Assembly (NCBI GenBank): GCA_020091685.1
Contig: CM034606.1
Span: forward strand, 20,352,695-20,416,694
Length of the DNA: 64,000 nt
Source of the DNA: Lutjanus erythropterus
Taxonomy: Eukaryota; Chordata; Actinopteri; Lutjaniformes; Lutjanidae
Direction of reading: 5' to 3'
Positions 35,360 through 49,127 of this stretch are shown in pieces; the stretch's first letter is position 1; every line of letters begins with the position of its first letter. A model generated the notes under the pieces. It saw nothing but the letters and a program-made list of their open reading frames with translations. It searched no databases and had not been told where the DNA came from. The translations under genes and the position numbers were made by a program.

Positions 35360-35738
35360 GTCCCATATGGGAAATCAGTTTATTTTATTTTCAGCACAGA
35401 GTTAGATGAGAAGCTTGATACCATTTTCATGTTTGTGGGTTAGCTTAGCTTAGCACAAATGGCAGTGTAGTGTTTTACAGGGGGTTATGTGCCAAACTGC
35501 TTCTTTGGTGGGACTAGTTGCAGACAGCCAGCAGACTCCAGGAAGTTACTGGTTCAAATTTTGGACAGAGCCAAGCTAGCTGTTTGCCCTATGTTTCCAG
35601 TCTTTTTCCTAAGCTAAGCTAACGGGCAGCTTGCTGTAGCCTGTAACCTTATTTAACATACAGATATCAGAGTGGCAACACTGCACCACAAAGTGAATAA
35701 GCTATTATTTCTCAAAATATTGAACTATTCTTTTACTT
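35360..35738. repeat. GCTTAGCTTAGC-type dispersed inverted-repeat element
   Basis: GAGTTAGATGAGAAGCTTGA, then GTTAGCTTAGCTTAGCACAA, then a copy of the inverse (CCTAAGCTAAGCTAACGGGC), and a right end of AAATATTGAACTATTCTTTT. This order is typical of a dispersed element abundant in percomorphs. The left terminus is decayed. Confidence 0.55.
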
Positions 35739-36894
35739 GTATTGGACTTGTCTTAAATGATTTAAGACTTGAATTGGATTTGCCCCAAAAGACTTAAAAA
35801 ACATTTGTCAGTAGAATGATGTAATGTAAAAGTCATATTCTCTATTCTTTTTATTCATCGTTCATCATTTTCCTCATCGTTAAAGAAATTCATCATTATC
35901 TACTCACCCACATGTTAATCAAACCTCCAGTGACATTTGAATAACTGTCAGACACACACTGATTTAGCCCCCACATTTCCATCTTAGCCTTCTCCCAGAC
36001 TGTGGAAGGAGCCATCCTTTAACAGCCACAAAACAGCATAAAATGTCCATCACATTTCTCAAAGTAGCTCATGTACCATAATCAGGTGTTTGTAGCCAAA
36101 CAATTGCACTGCGGATCCAGTCATTATCCCGTCTATTTCCCTCAGTGAATATGCTTTGTTAAAAGGCAACTAACAGTCTCACCAGACCACGTCACCAGAG
36201 GCACTGTTAGTGAGGAAAATAATGAGGTATTCAGGGAAATTTGATGGACATTTTGCTTTTTTTTTACCCCTTCCTCTGTCTAAAAAGATTGTCCTATTAA
36301 CATCAGTAGTTTGGTAGATGACAGGAGCTGAATCGCCTGGTATCAGTCAGAACTTCACTGGAGTTCTGACGGGTATGTTGTGAGTAGAAAATGACAGATT
36401 TCATCCTGAAAAAAGTTATTTTCCTAAAGCTGACTTTGAACACCATAGTTTTTGAATATGGGTACAGAAAGAATATAGTAAAGTACTGTAAGTACCTAGA
36501 TGTGACCGCCCCATCATACTGCCTTACAAAGACGGAGAGCAGTAATTTACAGACACAGTTGAGGAAAAAAAAGGATTTGTTTGAAAGTTTGAAAGAAGTT
36601 TGAAGGCTCTTAGCCAAACTCTATAAACATGGTGAAAAAACTCTTTCTTTTTTCATTTTTAGGCTGATTAATCATTGTCACAGACCAAACCTGAAAAACA
36701 TTTAGAAATGAACTTTATGTTAGGTTAACCAAAGGGAAGTGCAGTACGTCTAGCCAGTCTAGAGAACAAAATGTATTCTCTTGTTCCTCCTTAAGCTTTC
36801 TTGTTCAAATGTTGCTCAGCTATTTTGTTCAGATGCCAATCAATAATGTGCTAGTTTAATTAACTTGACAAACTCCACAAGTTGCTGGCTGGAG

Positions 36895-36998
<104 letters not shown>

Positions 36999-37380
36999 AT
37001 GATGCTGGAGCATCAAACATGATGTTCAGATCACAGGAAAGGAAACAGGAAAGAGTGGGTAAATTAGCGTTATCATTGGGTGGTTGTAATGAGTGCAGTC
37101 GCTGTACTTTGGCTTAATTTTTTTTTCTTTAAAAAGAACTGTGCAAGAACACATTTCTAGTATAGCCTTAATAGTTTTTAAATGGTAAGGTAAGTTGTCA
37201 AAAAGTGTTTTTTAGCTCAGTTTGTTTTAACTCAGTTTTGACCAAATATTTACTGCATTTTAGCTTTGTAGGACAGTTTAGTGTTCTAGGGCAGGGATTT
37301 TTGAACTTTTCCATGGCCAGGGTCCCTCTCATGTAAGGTGTTATACAAAACACATTGGCAGTACAATGACAAATGTAATA

Positions 37381-37419
<39 letters not shown>

Positions 37420-37430
37420 AAATAAATAAA
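37381..37430 (+). repeat. (AATC)n-(AATA)n microsatellite
   Basis: About eight AATC units pass directly into about four AATA units, inside the hAT-like MITE. Confidence 0.95.
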
Positions 37431-37508
37431 ACTATGAATTATTTCTTTACATTTATCAATGCAATAACATAAATAATTTATACATTAAATTTCAATATAA
37501 TATATTCC

Positions 37509-37567
<59 letters not shown>
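37509..37567 (+). repeat. (AAT)n microsatellite
   Basis: About 19 AAT units with one interruption (AAAAT near 37540), inside the hAT-like MITE. Confidence 0.95.
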
Positions 37568-37572
<5 letters not shown>

Positions 37573-37662
37573 ATCAACTTTATTTAATTGTTTTCTCTAT
37601 CATTCTCCCAATTTGTTGAGCACCCCCTGGTGGCCCCCACTTTAAAAATCATAGCTCTAGGG

Positions 37663-40600
37663 GACATATTTTTTACATCACTAATCATACTGCTAAGGTT
37701 ACAGTCTTTATGGTGTCTTTCTTGGTTGTGGATTTGCAATTAGAGATACGCTTTTGTAGTTATACTCCTGTTTTTATGTTAACATAGTACAGACATTGTA
37801 AGTACAAGTTTTTTGCATGCTTTTTAAAAACATATCTACCCACGTGCTTTGTGTTTGTTAACGTGGTGAGCAGAAGGCTTTTTCCTCAGGACAAATCATT
37901 TTTATTGATTTACTTTAACACTTGTGTTTACTTATTTGTTGTTTGGCACCCAAAAAGACCCACTGCTGTATTTGTAAAAACAGCCTAACAATAAAGGTTT
38001 GTAATTTAAACATTTTGTTTCTCCTGGAAAAAAAAATCAATAAAAGTCCTTGATGATGTTGAGGGCAAAAAGGTGCGTTATTACAGGTACATGAATTGAA
38101 TAAACAGATGGGAGGAAAAAAACAATATTGCTCTTGTTTGTCAAAAACTGATTAACAGATAGAAAAGTGCAGTATGTTATACCACATGGTGACATTATAT
38201 AAATTTGGGGTTAATTAAAGGTCTGCCTCCCTGCTGTAACAAAACATACTCCACTATCCAAATTGACTTATTTGGGGTTATTTGACAATACAACTTTTGT
38301 AAACAGCAGTTTTATTTTATTTTATTTCATTTTTGCATCATTTTCTAGCAGACCTCTTAATAATGCATCAAATCAGAATTATGTTGACAAGCAATTCTCA
38401 TAAAATTAAGAAAACAAGGTGATAAAACATTGTTAAGTATGTCTCTTAAGATGCTTAGAGGGCCTGGGGTCTCCGCGATGAAAAAAACAAAACAAAAGTT
38501 AATCAGAGTGCAAGTTTTCTGCAGAGGATGGATAGATGGCTAATATTCTTTTTCAATTTACACCTTATACCAAAGTCACAAGCACCTCATTTGAAGTAGA
38601 TTGTTTATATTGTAGGGTATATAGACAAAACATACAGACATACACAGACATACATATTGGCTCTGCAGCTTCTGCATGAGGTCATTTGTTCCCACTGATA
38701 AGTGTTGAAATGGCTGCTGACAGTGAGTCTCCACAATTATTGAACATATTCTAGGACAGTGGATGTTTGCCATCATGTGATGCCCTTATCAATAACCAGA
38801 TATGATAGTTATGGAGCATTTATTGGAGCTTGTGAAAACAGCATCTGAAAGCAGGCTTTCCATCACTTTCATTACTATGGAGAGTTCAGATGATTACAAT
38901 TGATCTTCCTCCAGAGAGAATAAAAAGCCAGCCAGTGGAGGAAAAAAAAAATCCTCGTTATTATAGAAGCAGGATCACTGTAGCAATGGTTCAAATGCCA
39001 GTATGATTTTCATCACACACCCATTGTGCAATTCAGTGCAGTTATTTGAAAGAATGTGATATAATTTTCTTGTGGAACATAATGTACGCTGACCTAGAAA
39101 TCCATGCATATTAAAACGGCGAAATAATGCAGCAATAACAGATAATGGAAGGGTTCAGCAGGCAAAGCTGAAGAACAGAGAGTTAACTAATTAGTCCTTC
39201 ATTTTTATATGTTGTTTTTGTAGGCTTATAGTGCGTTCACATCCAAGGATCACTGCAGTAGCTGTGGTTGAAATCAAGCCCCATCCATTCTACAGATGTT
39301 CCCATCTGCTCAGTGTGTGGTTCATTTGATGCAACACAACAAATCAAATGAATTTAGAGCAGCATTTTCCTCTTTTCTCTTCAAACAGCACCTGGATCTA
39401 TTCAGCTGAGGAAGAACTGAATAGATGCTAATAAAGCAAGGCCAGGTAAAGTCTCACAGCCCATTATTTCACTTAGTTACTATTGTTGTTTGGTTATGTA
39501 ATGATGGTGAGGTGTCATATGACCATTTTGAGAAAGGAAGACACACAAAAGTGCATGTTTTCTACTCAGCATTAAATCCCCAGAGCATCTAAGCCCTGCT
39601 GTGTGATGAAGAAATGCTGTAGTGCAGTACAGCTGTTTACAGTCTCTCCACCATTGTTAGCACTGTATTATAAACTGTTTAAACCTTCACTAATATAGAG
39701 CCTGTAAAGCACTGCTGGAGCTGAGTGTGACTGCAAACACGCTGGAATGTTAACTGTAGCAAAGAGTAAACCAACTGTGAATAAAGCAAGTTTATAATGA
39801 AATATGACATTTATAATCAATAAATATTTAAGGTTGTCCCTCCAGCCTTGGCCTGATGCATAATTAAAGCACTTTACATGAATTCATTATGATGTAATGA
39901 CAATAGAGGACATAACACAAACACTGAGCGTCTCTGTTTGTATATGAGGTGTAATTTATTGATCTTATACTGCTGCTCAGGGTGTGTTTTATGAAAAAAA
40001 TGTGCATATGGAGTATTGGACCGCTTTTAGCTAATGTCTGTGTGGAATTTTCTGCTAAATAATTACAGTAAAGCTGAACTTCAGTTTGCCCTTGTTCATC
40101 ACACCCAAAAACATGTCAGAGGAAGACACGGGGTCACCAAATTCAACACATTTTGTCCTCTGGCGAGAATAAATGTGTTCAGTAAATTCCCTGGAAAGTT
40201 AGATTTTGATATTTCTTGTGTATGAGTGGACAGTGGAGGCTGATGATGGTGCCAGAAGACACTAGGTCAGAGAGTTACTTTAAGATTGGCATCAATATTC
40301 TGGGAATCAAGAATGCTCAATGCAAACAAGCCATAATGTAGTAAACAACATTATGCAAGAATTGGTATTTTTTGCAATTTGGCCCCCAGTTTCTGAGTGC
40401 AACTCACTTACACACCGCTGTCATACATTTTGACAGCTGCACACATTTGTTATGATTACATTACTTAAGATAAAAAAAAATAGTGAGGTAAGAACTTTGC
40501 TGAGACAGACAAACATCAAACAGCAACACAAGGCATAACAAGCCAGCTAATATTACTTACAAATCCAACATCAAGAAGGCCAGCTCAGCATGTGTCTCGC

Positions 40601-43600
40601 ACCCTTTCATGTAACAAAGCTCTCACAAACAACCAAAGAGCAACTCTTGTCCAATGGCCTCTCTTTTTCTCTTCTTAGCTTCCTCCAACAAAGTCCTCCT
40701 TTGTCTGTTCACCTCTGCCTTGAGTCTGGTTGCGTTGCTCACACGGCTCTGGTTCTGGCATGATACCGGCACCACTTTCTGCCAATATAACCCATCAGCA
40801 TCAAAATGATTTTTGAGCTGTGCAAAATACAACGCCCCCCCCCAAGACCCCCAGATTGACACATGAGACCCTGTGAGAGCTTAAATAAAAAATCTTGTCA
40901 CTTGCAATGTCACTGTACAGTACTCATGATCCAAATTGCTAAACATTTATTCACAAATATGAATACAGAAAAATATTGTGGGGTTTTCTCTCATATTGCC
41001 AGTGAATACCTGATTGTTTCTGGTAAGGCCTTCTTCCAAGCGTGACACTGTTGCAAATGGTCTGCAAACAGTTTAGAAAACCTAACGTGACCACACACAA
41101 CCTGAAAAGTGGTGGATTTTTTTTTCTGCTTCGACATCATGGTCACACTAGGTCAAAAAGACAGACTCTAATCTTGTATATTGCTCAGTGAGTCTGTGTG
41201 AGACTTTAGCAGAACACTGGAGCACTATAGGGACGACCCTCTGATTGCCACCAGGTATTTCTCACACTGGGTATACAATAGTTACATAATGTTAGGACTC
41301 ATGATGTCCAAAATGGAAATGGTTTGTTCTCTGAAGAGGATGAATGTCTGCAGTAAATTTCATCAATTCAAATAGTGTTTTCATTATGATGACACATTGT
41401 TGGAGCCACATTTTACTTTAAGGGCTCCTGCGATTTAGTATCGCTCTGTTTATAATAGAGGTTAATATTACAAGTCACAATTCTAACTCCAGATATCCCC
41501 GACCATGACATGAGCCAAGTTGATAAACTGACCTTTATGTATAAACTCTTTGAAATTAACAACAAATAATAAATAATTGACATTTTACTTACAAAATGTT
41601 TAGTCAGTTCAACATGAAACAAACAGTGGTGCCAGGAATTATACACTGCACTTTTGGACAAAACGCATTCTTAATTAATGTTGTGCTGCAGACTTGTTTG
41701 CCACAAAGTCAAGCGAATTGATTCACACAAAATGTAGGATAATGAGGCTTGGTGAGAATTTTATATTAAAAAATTACACCTTTGTGACATTTTGTGTTGT
41801 GAAATTTCATATCATGAATGCCAAAACTGTATCTTTAAATCCCTCATTATTTTGCAGTTGCTACAGTTACATAATAATACCCTGATGAAAGAGACTGCTG
41901 GTTATTAGACTATCTGATGTGCTTCATGCTTGAAAACAACCCAGTCAGGGTTGGTGACTGTGACAGTGCCAACAGAGTTTCTAGTTGAGACCTGAAAGGC
42001 CTGTTTAATCTGTCCCAGCATCTGAGGTGTTTATTGTATTTTTTTTTTTAATATGTTACATGCCCCAAAGGCAAAGGCAAGTGATGACAAGGTTGGATCT
42101 TCTTTTTATCAAATCAGACAAAGATGAGCCTTGAATAAGACCAATTAGGTTCAATATTTACCATATTTCAAAAACAAATACTCAAATGTTTTTTTTAAAA
42201 AGGAGCAGGTTGTTTTAAAGTTCCCATGCGTCTAAACACAAATACATTTTTATATGATGTTTTTTAGCTTTCTCTACATAATACTGTTGCCAAATGTACA
42301 TTAGCTTACAGTAGACCTATCTTTAATAGTCTCCAGTTGTGTTCAGTATGGCAGCTGTGGGGAGAAAAATGTCAGTGTGGCTCTGTTGTGGGAGGACGGT
42401 TTGAATATGATTTTCACAGCCTCTCTTCAACCTCAGCATGAACAAAATACCAAAGTTCAAATGCAGTTTTGAACCAAAACAGCAGCACTGTGCCAGTGTT
42501 AAGGTGAGGCACTTTTTCTTGCAATTGAACTTCCAGATCAGTCGATCGGTCCATGAATACCTGAGGCAAGAGGGAGAGCGGAGCTCATATTTGTATTTTC
42601 TCTGCTGTAGACTGAGCTCTGCATCTCTTGTTTCTCTAGAAAATCTGTCATAAAGATGAAGAAACAATGTGGACTAAATACAGATGTAATCACCACAAAT
42701 TTTCCTCCATACAGAAACCAACAAGGGTGGGACATGCACTTTTTATCAGCATCGCAGAATTACTTTGAAATAAATGTTTTCACCAAAAGAGAAAGAGAAA
42801 GTTGAGATTGTGTAGACTGTATAATAATCTGAAGGTTAGGCCTAGATGTTTTCTCTTATAAATGTAAAATCATCCTTTTGTCATAAAGTATTTATAATGA
42901 CAAAATTCTGAACCCCGTCTTATCTGATCCCGTCTGTATTATTGATACAGACATTAATTTTACACAGAAACTTGGAGAAAATATCAGCATCCACATCCAG
43001 CAGCTGGGCTTTAGAGCTGCTACCCAGCAGTAGAGAAATATAACACATCTTAGCTGAAATGATGCAAAACAATTCTTAACTTTTTCGAAAAAGAGAAACC
43101 TAACAGAGCTTGAAGGTTTACCAGACTGCACAGTGATGCAGAGATTCACTGATGGCTTCAGTAATTTCTCTTGAGGTAATACACTGATTTAATGCCATCT
43201 GGTGAGAATCAGAGATGTTTGGCAGGATGTAACTTGGAAAGCCTTTTTGAATTATTGACCTTCCCTTTTCAGTTTTATATATTGGTTTGTAAAAATGACT
43301 AAGCATATATTATTTTTTAGAGTACAAGGGCGCTATTTGCCAGACATGTTCTTGATACCAGCTACAGAGTGATGATTTAGGATGGCGGGTAGAACAGCGT
43401 GCCATTGATACATATTTTTTATTTTAGTATTTTGTAGTAAAAAGACTTTCAGTGCCACATGAAAGCCTCCAACATATTTGTCTTCACATAATTTGATCAA
43501 CATGAAAATACTCCAAAATTAAGGACCCAAAATCAAACTCTTGCATGCTATTTTTTAAAAAAACATAACGGCATTTCCACTAGATATCAGCTAGAGGTCA

Positions 43601-44266
43601 TTTTGATGAAGAGTACAGAAAATTAAATTGTTTTTTGGGAAGAGATTTGTGGGGCTATGAGGGTGTGTAGTTGTTTCAAAAACTTGTTTGCACCACTCAT
43701 ACAACTACTTTATGCATGTATGAGTGCAACAATAAAGCAGTACTTTAGACATCATTTGAACAAATGCAATGATGGTAGGCCTATGACTTAACTAAATAAA
43801 CACACTGTACAGATATGTGCTTTTTTTGAAAGAGCAGGTATTACCATCTTATTTTACTCACGGCTTAAATACTTGGACCACTCGGGTGTCATATTCAGAG
43901 GACACAAACTGCGACACTGCAGTCTTTCCGCTCCTGCATAAATCACTGCAAGACAGAACAGGGAGGGAGAGCCATGGAGGAGAGGCTAATGGAGCAAGGA
44001 GCACAACCATATCATCTCTCAGACAGGTTTACAAGGCATCTAATATACAAACTTTAAATTTCTTTCCACACACTTTCTGGAACTTACTGGCAAACACACC
44101 TGGACAACGAAATGGAAACTAACTTTATGAGCTCAGAACATTTATTGTTGTCATTGAGGATATACACTGAAAACGGACGTTTATGTAAATATGTCCACAT
44201 CCCTGGAAAGTCACCCGCAGTCCTCTCTTTGTGTCCTCAGAATTATTCTGCTGCATGTCGCCGAAA
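37663..44266. other. Upstream intergenic stretch 2: no gene seen
   Basis: This is AT-rich and mostly unique sequence. Only the coding-like fragment at 40623-40862 stands out. Frames at 41413-41661, 42323-42667 and 43817-44122 show no domain, compositional signal or splice context. Confidence 0.5.
40623..40862 (-). other. Coding-like fragment of unknown origin
   Basis: This minus-strand frame of 79 codons ends in a Lys/Arg/Glu-rich stretch (KAEVNRQRRTLLEEAKKRKR, residues about 48-67) that looks more like real protein than most frames here. I do not recognise it. No splice partners, promoter or further coding sequence were found around it. It may be a fragment of a transposon or a retrocopy. 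I would not annotate it as a gene without matches. Confidence 0.15.
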
Positions 44267-44302
44267 GAGTGAGTGAGTGAGTAAGTGAGTGAGTGTGTGT
44301 GC
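44267..44302 (+). repeat. (GAGT)n microsatellite, imperfect
   Basis: About eight GAGT units with one GTAA interruption, passing into GTGTGTGT. Confidence 0.85.
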
Positions 44303-44802
44303 GTGACCACTGGACATACAGCTTGTCTGCAGCTAATCTCAAATACCACTGGACCAATCAGCCTAATTTTTTCTGCACATTCATGACTGTATGTTGAAGG
44401 GCCTCCGTGATTCAGAATTCTTTAACTTTTATATCTTTATGCCTTTTCTGCCTTTTTATGGCCGATTCTTTGTGTTTAATGCATTCTTGTGAACGCCTTA
44501 AGGGAATTCCTTCAAATATGACACAATTGTGCACTTAGACTGCTTTGACTGAATTTCTCCAAACCATGTGTACCTTGAAACTCTTAATAAACAAAACTAT
44601 GGGAAAAAAACATTAAACAGCTCCATGTTGACTCTTCGTTTCACAAAGCGACTGATGGTCAACTTTAAAATAATACTAATAATACCTTAATGCAGATTGA
44701 AATATGGTAATTTCTTTGGCATTTACTTGGTGATACACAACTGAAGGTAATCTGGGTCTATATTCTGCAGGATTATTTTCCTGTGGTGCATGCTGTTAAA
44801 AT

Positions 44803-45720
44803 TAGGGATGCACCCATACCACTTTTTTTCAAGTACAAGCACTTACACTTAGGTACTTGCCGATACTGAGTACCAATAGTGTACTTAATAATGCAATTAA
44901 AGTTCTTAAAATAACTTTTAAAACATGTTTTATTTTCATTAGATGGTCACTTTCTAAATGTATCAAATCATTGTTGCTGTTTTGTGTTTCGAGTGTAACC
45001 ATAGTTACTATACACATTACATTTTTAGGTTACTTTTAGTTACTTTACTGATTTTGTGTTCCTTATTAAACTGTGCAGTTTACTGTGTATGTGACATATT
45101 TCAGGATAATAATTTCACATTATTATAGACTTGAAGAATTAAGTTTACTATTATAAATGGTGTTATATATGATAATTATTTCATTATCATTTACAGCATT
45201 TTAACTAGTATTTTAATTTCACATTTACATGTGTAGTATTTACGTTTCTTCTTCATGTCCCTCTTGTCTGAGAGATAATTAGTTCCTACCTGTCATTGTT
45301 TAGGGGGGGACAGGTATGAGTGTGGTGCCATGTGTGCATCAGTTTTGTTGAACCCCAAGTCAAGTTGCGTGTCCTGTGCCGTCAGGCCGTTTTGATGAAG
45401 AATAAGTTCACAAACAGAAGTTGTAGCAGCTTATTATGAAGAAAAGTGGGTTACAGACTGGTGGCGGCGGTGTTTTTCTTCGTCTTCGGATTAATTTACC
45501 GAAGAATCAACTAGTTTACACCCGCCAGGATTTATTGAACAGCGGCTGGCTGCGGCCTACAGGTGGACTCTGTGTGTTTACTTCAGTTTTACATGAACTT
45601 ACATGGAGTTTTACGGACAGTTTCTCAAGTCTCTGCGGTCATTAATGGATGATGTTGAGGACAGGGAGTCCCTCGTTGATGATGACGGCGCGTCCAAAAA
45701 AAGAAGGTAAGAATCAGCAA
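44803..45720 (+). mobile_element. 5' portion of a hAT-family transposon
   Basis: It starts TAGGGATGCACCCATACCAC, a characteristic hAT terminus in fish. Next come subterminal ACTTAGGTACTTGCCGATAC and GAGTACCAATAG motifs, a long AT-rich leader and then an exon-like block (45450-45710) with higher GC. No matching right terminus was found within the next several kilobases, so it is either truncated or its right end has decayed. The boundary at 45720 is approximate. Confidence 0.5.
45604..45712 (+). pseudogene. Putative first coding exon of the hAT-like transposon (fragment)
   Basis: An ATG at 45604 opens MEFYGQFLKSLRSLMDD and continues with an acidic VEDRESLVDDDG and a basic SKKR ending. It stops at AAG|GTAAGA, which is a consensus splice donor. 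About 35 residues are encoded. I do not recognise a domain. Its position downstream of a hAT terminus suggests the N-terminal exon of a transposase-type gene whose other exons are missing. A host gene's first exon is the alternative. No downstream exon was found. Confidence 0.25.
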
Positions 45721-46879
45721 AAATCTTTAACTCTGCATCATGGCGGCTCTTTTAGTGACGTGATATCAGGTGTCAAACGCTCTTTAAACAATCCCACGCT
45801 GTCAGTTTCAAATATTCAGTCCAGTTCCATATAATTCAATTCAGTTCATAAAGATCTGTGGAGAGTGATCGTTTAAACCCAAACCATGATCTTTCCACAA
45901 CCCTATCCCATTTTGTGTCCCTAAATCTACCCAGATTTATTTAACCACTGCGATGTCACATTTTAAAACAGAATGAGTTTGTACAAGGTGCAAAATGAAG
46001 AAACATATACATGATGACAATGGTTCTGTTCAGTTCAATCTCCAACAGAAAATCAAACCCCAAAAGTTTGTGAAAGAATAAATGGCAAAAAAGGGACAAA
46101 TGAAGACCTGGCTTTCACCAACTTACCATGCTGCGGAGAGGGATTATTGATCAGCTGTCTCTTTGAACTTTTCGCAAGACTGACTTGGCTGTTCCTCACC
46201 TACTGCCGATATCAGACACCATACTGAGCTTTCTCTCTCTTAATAAAGGAAGTAACATGGGCCCAGTGACCTGAGACCGAGCAAATCATTGGCTTTCAGG
46301 ACGGACAGGTGACAGGGGTGTGGAGGTGCATGAAAAAAAGCAGATTCTAATATTTCTTATCATTTACTTCAGCATAACGTGGCCGAGAGCCACAACATAG
46401 ACTATTTGTGTTTAACATAATGTTAAACATGGGGTGAAATTGGGTTATGTGGGACATTTTTTGCAATTTTAATTATCTGCCTTATTGTGATATCTAACAC
46501 ATCAGATCAGTACACAAGACTTCTACAATCTTGGAGATGTTTCTAACCAGACCAGAAGATAGATTGTAGAGCTTGTACCCAGAGATGACATGCCACATTC
46601 ATTAGTGCTCTTTGTGTATTTTCTTTCTAGTAGAAAAGAAAATAGTTTTTGGACAGAGACACTGGTTTTGATTTTTTCAAATGTATTTTCTGGTCCAAAA
46701 CTCTGCAGCTCACATGTAGATGGACAAATAACACAGGAAAGGGAAAAGTAGGATTTCTCGTTTTGTGTAACTGTCCCTTTAAGCTAATTTACACTGAAAT
46801 ACACATTTAAGAGATCAGAGTTGTCCTCATTACATTTGCTGCTCTTCAACTAATTCTTGCCCTCCCCTGCATAACATAT

Positions 46880-46948
46880 AACAACAACAACAACAACAAT
46901 ACTACTACTACTACTACTACTACTAATAATAATAATAATAAATAATAA
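46880..46948 (+). repeat. Compound (AAC)n-(ACT)n-(AAT)n microsatellite
   Basis: Three trinucleotide runs follow each other directly: about six AAC, about eight ACT and about seven AAT units. Confidence 0.95.
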
Positions 46949-49068
46949 GAATAAAAGTTATGGTAGAGAGCCTACTGGCTAGCAAACTTCAAGAGGCTTT
47001 AACAGACAGCTAGCTAGCAGCTAGCTTAGTCATGATGGATTATGTAGTGATGTTATATACAGGTACACCATTTATTTTACAACTTTAATCATCAAACAGT
47101 GTAAAAGCTGCACAGTAACGTACAGGGCCTTTATTTACCTCAACAAAAGAGAGCACTGAGGCTGTATGGAGACAGGCTAGACAGGCTGTTATCGTTTCGG
47201 GAAGGTACAGTATGCCTAAGAGACAAGGTAATTTATCCTACTGTATCTAGTGCCAAAATATATTACTGGTAGCCTAAATCTCTATGTCAGTCAGATAATA
47301 TATTTGTAAGCCAAAAGCAAGAAGGTTACTTGTTATTCCATTATGCAGTATATTCGAGATCAGAGCTGCCAAACAGCCAGAAACATTGAAAGACAAATAA
47401 AGACGTCACCACATTTAGTTTACGTTTGCTCAACTTATTCACTATAAGGCTTCTTCTTCCTAATAATACATGTATGGCAATGCATACTTCACAACATGCA
47501 TTATTTGAGTCTGGACAGACATGAATGCAAACTGCAACTTGACTGGTTGGTTGAGTTGAACAACTGTGAAGCAGTAACTCTATTTTTTGCCTGCTCTGTT
47601 TTATACGACCATTGACAGCTGACTTCTCACGCTTCTTAACTGGCCACAAGTCATCAACAACTGTTTCAGTTTGAAAATCATGTTTCAGTTAAGGACAGCA
47701 TATGTGGGGATCATGTTAATGTTGGTGGAGCTTTATAATCAGTCAGTGCTAGTTGCATCTGGCAGTTGTGGTGACATTGCAGTAGGTGCTTCACCATCTG
47801 TTGCCTGGCGGGGATCTGCACTCTACTGAGTGCACTCTTTTAGTTTGCCCTTTAGACTTCACAGATGGTTCATTTATTAATTTATTAGTCAAGACCTCAG
47901 GGCTCAGATGGGTACAAGAATCCAATATTTTTACAACAAAGGTAAAACATTGAGAAAATGTATACAGATTTGTGTCACACAATTTTGCTTCTTCATTAAT
48001 AACTCCTCAGATTTATCTTATGACCCTTTAGAGGGGCCCGGCCCTCATCTAAGTCCATAGCATCATTACTGCATACTTCTTGTTTACAAGGAGTGTGTGT
48101 AGGGGAGTGCAGTCTCAGCTTTGTCTGGGGGTGTGGGAGGTCCATAGTGTCTGGTCTATCTTGCAGTAGGTTAATGTCTATCTCAGGTGGGGTGTGGGAG
48201 CTCGAGCAAGGGTCGTGTCCCTCATCAGAGAGCAGCTGATTCTTTTCATATTCTTCTAAGCACAGAGCATGTTGTTGTTATGATTAACCAGATGGCACTC
48301 GGATACTCTGCAGTATAGAAGAGCCTTATTTGCGAAAGCCAAACAACCCACTCTGGTGTTCGTATTTCATCCAGCTTTTTGGTCTGTCTTGTACAGAGAG
48401 AGGAGCATTGATCTGCAAAGCCCACCCTGATAGCAAAGTCCTAATGACCATCTGAAGTACAGCAGTATGGAGATCACTCGATAAGAGGAAATTTTGAAAA
48501 ATGTAATCGAGGTCGCAGGAGACTTCATGTGAGGTTAATGTTTTGCAGCGCTGTCATTTTTGGATAAAGACCAGCTGTGGAGAAACATACACATATTAGC
48601 AGTTTACTGGGAGGCTGAATTTACAATGACTTTCCAAGTAAAGACATGCAGAAACAGAGCCCATTGGCATATGTTCATGAGCATGCAGGCTCACACACTC
48701 ATGAGACCTATCATAGTGAGTGACAGCTTATACATTGGATGTCTTTGAATGGGGGCCACGGAGTGACAGTACGCAACTCCCATTGCTCAGCCAAGTATAA
48801 AGAGATTTGATGGAGCATCTGTTTGGAGAGCACAGAAACAACAGGCGGAACAAGAGTGGAAATCTGGTCCAGACAGTCTGCACATTGTCATGCAGCTTCG
48901 AATTATAACCCGTAATAGACACAACAATGGAAACGTCACGTGTGCACAAACAGAAGACTTATAGAATTAAAATCAACACATCGTGCAATATGAATATGTT
49001 TTCTTAATACATCTTATATTATTAACTAACACTGGAATGATTTGCAACAGCTGTTAACGGGAGTGTAG

Positions 49069-49071
<3 letters not shown>

Positions 49072-49124
<53 letters not shown>
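49072..49124 (+). repeat. (TG)n microsatellite
   Basis: About 26 uninterrupted TG units. Confidence 0.97.

Positions 49125-49127
<3 letters not shown>

Larger units (their letters stand above)
37292..37655. mobile_element. hAT-like MITE containing two microsatellites
   Basis: The left end is CAGGGATTTTTGAACTTTTC. The right end, on the minus strand, is GCTATGATTTTTAAAGTGGG, with GGCCACCAGGGGGTG further in. The flanks are TCTAGGG at 37285-37291 and 37656-37662, a perfect 7 bases that extends to 7 of 8. Inside, (AATC)n then (AATA)n at 37381-37430 and (AAT)n at 37509-37567 have expanded. Confidence 0.65.

Noticed and set aside
46768..46785. ACTGTCCCTTTAAG, like the right end of the element at 4311-5044
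   Set aside because: No matching left end was found within a plausible distance, so a full element cannot be supported.
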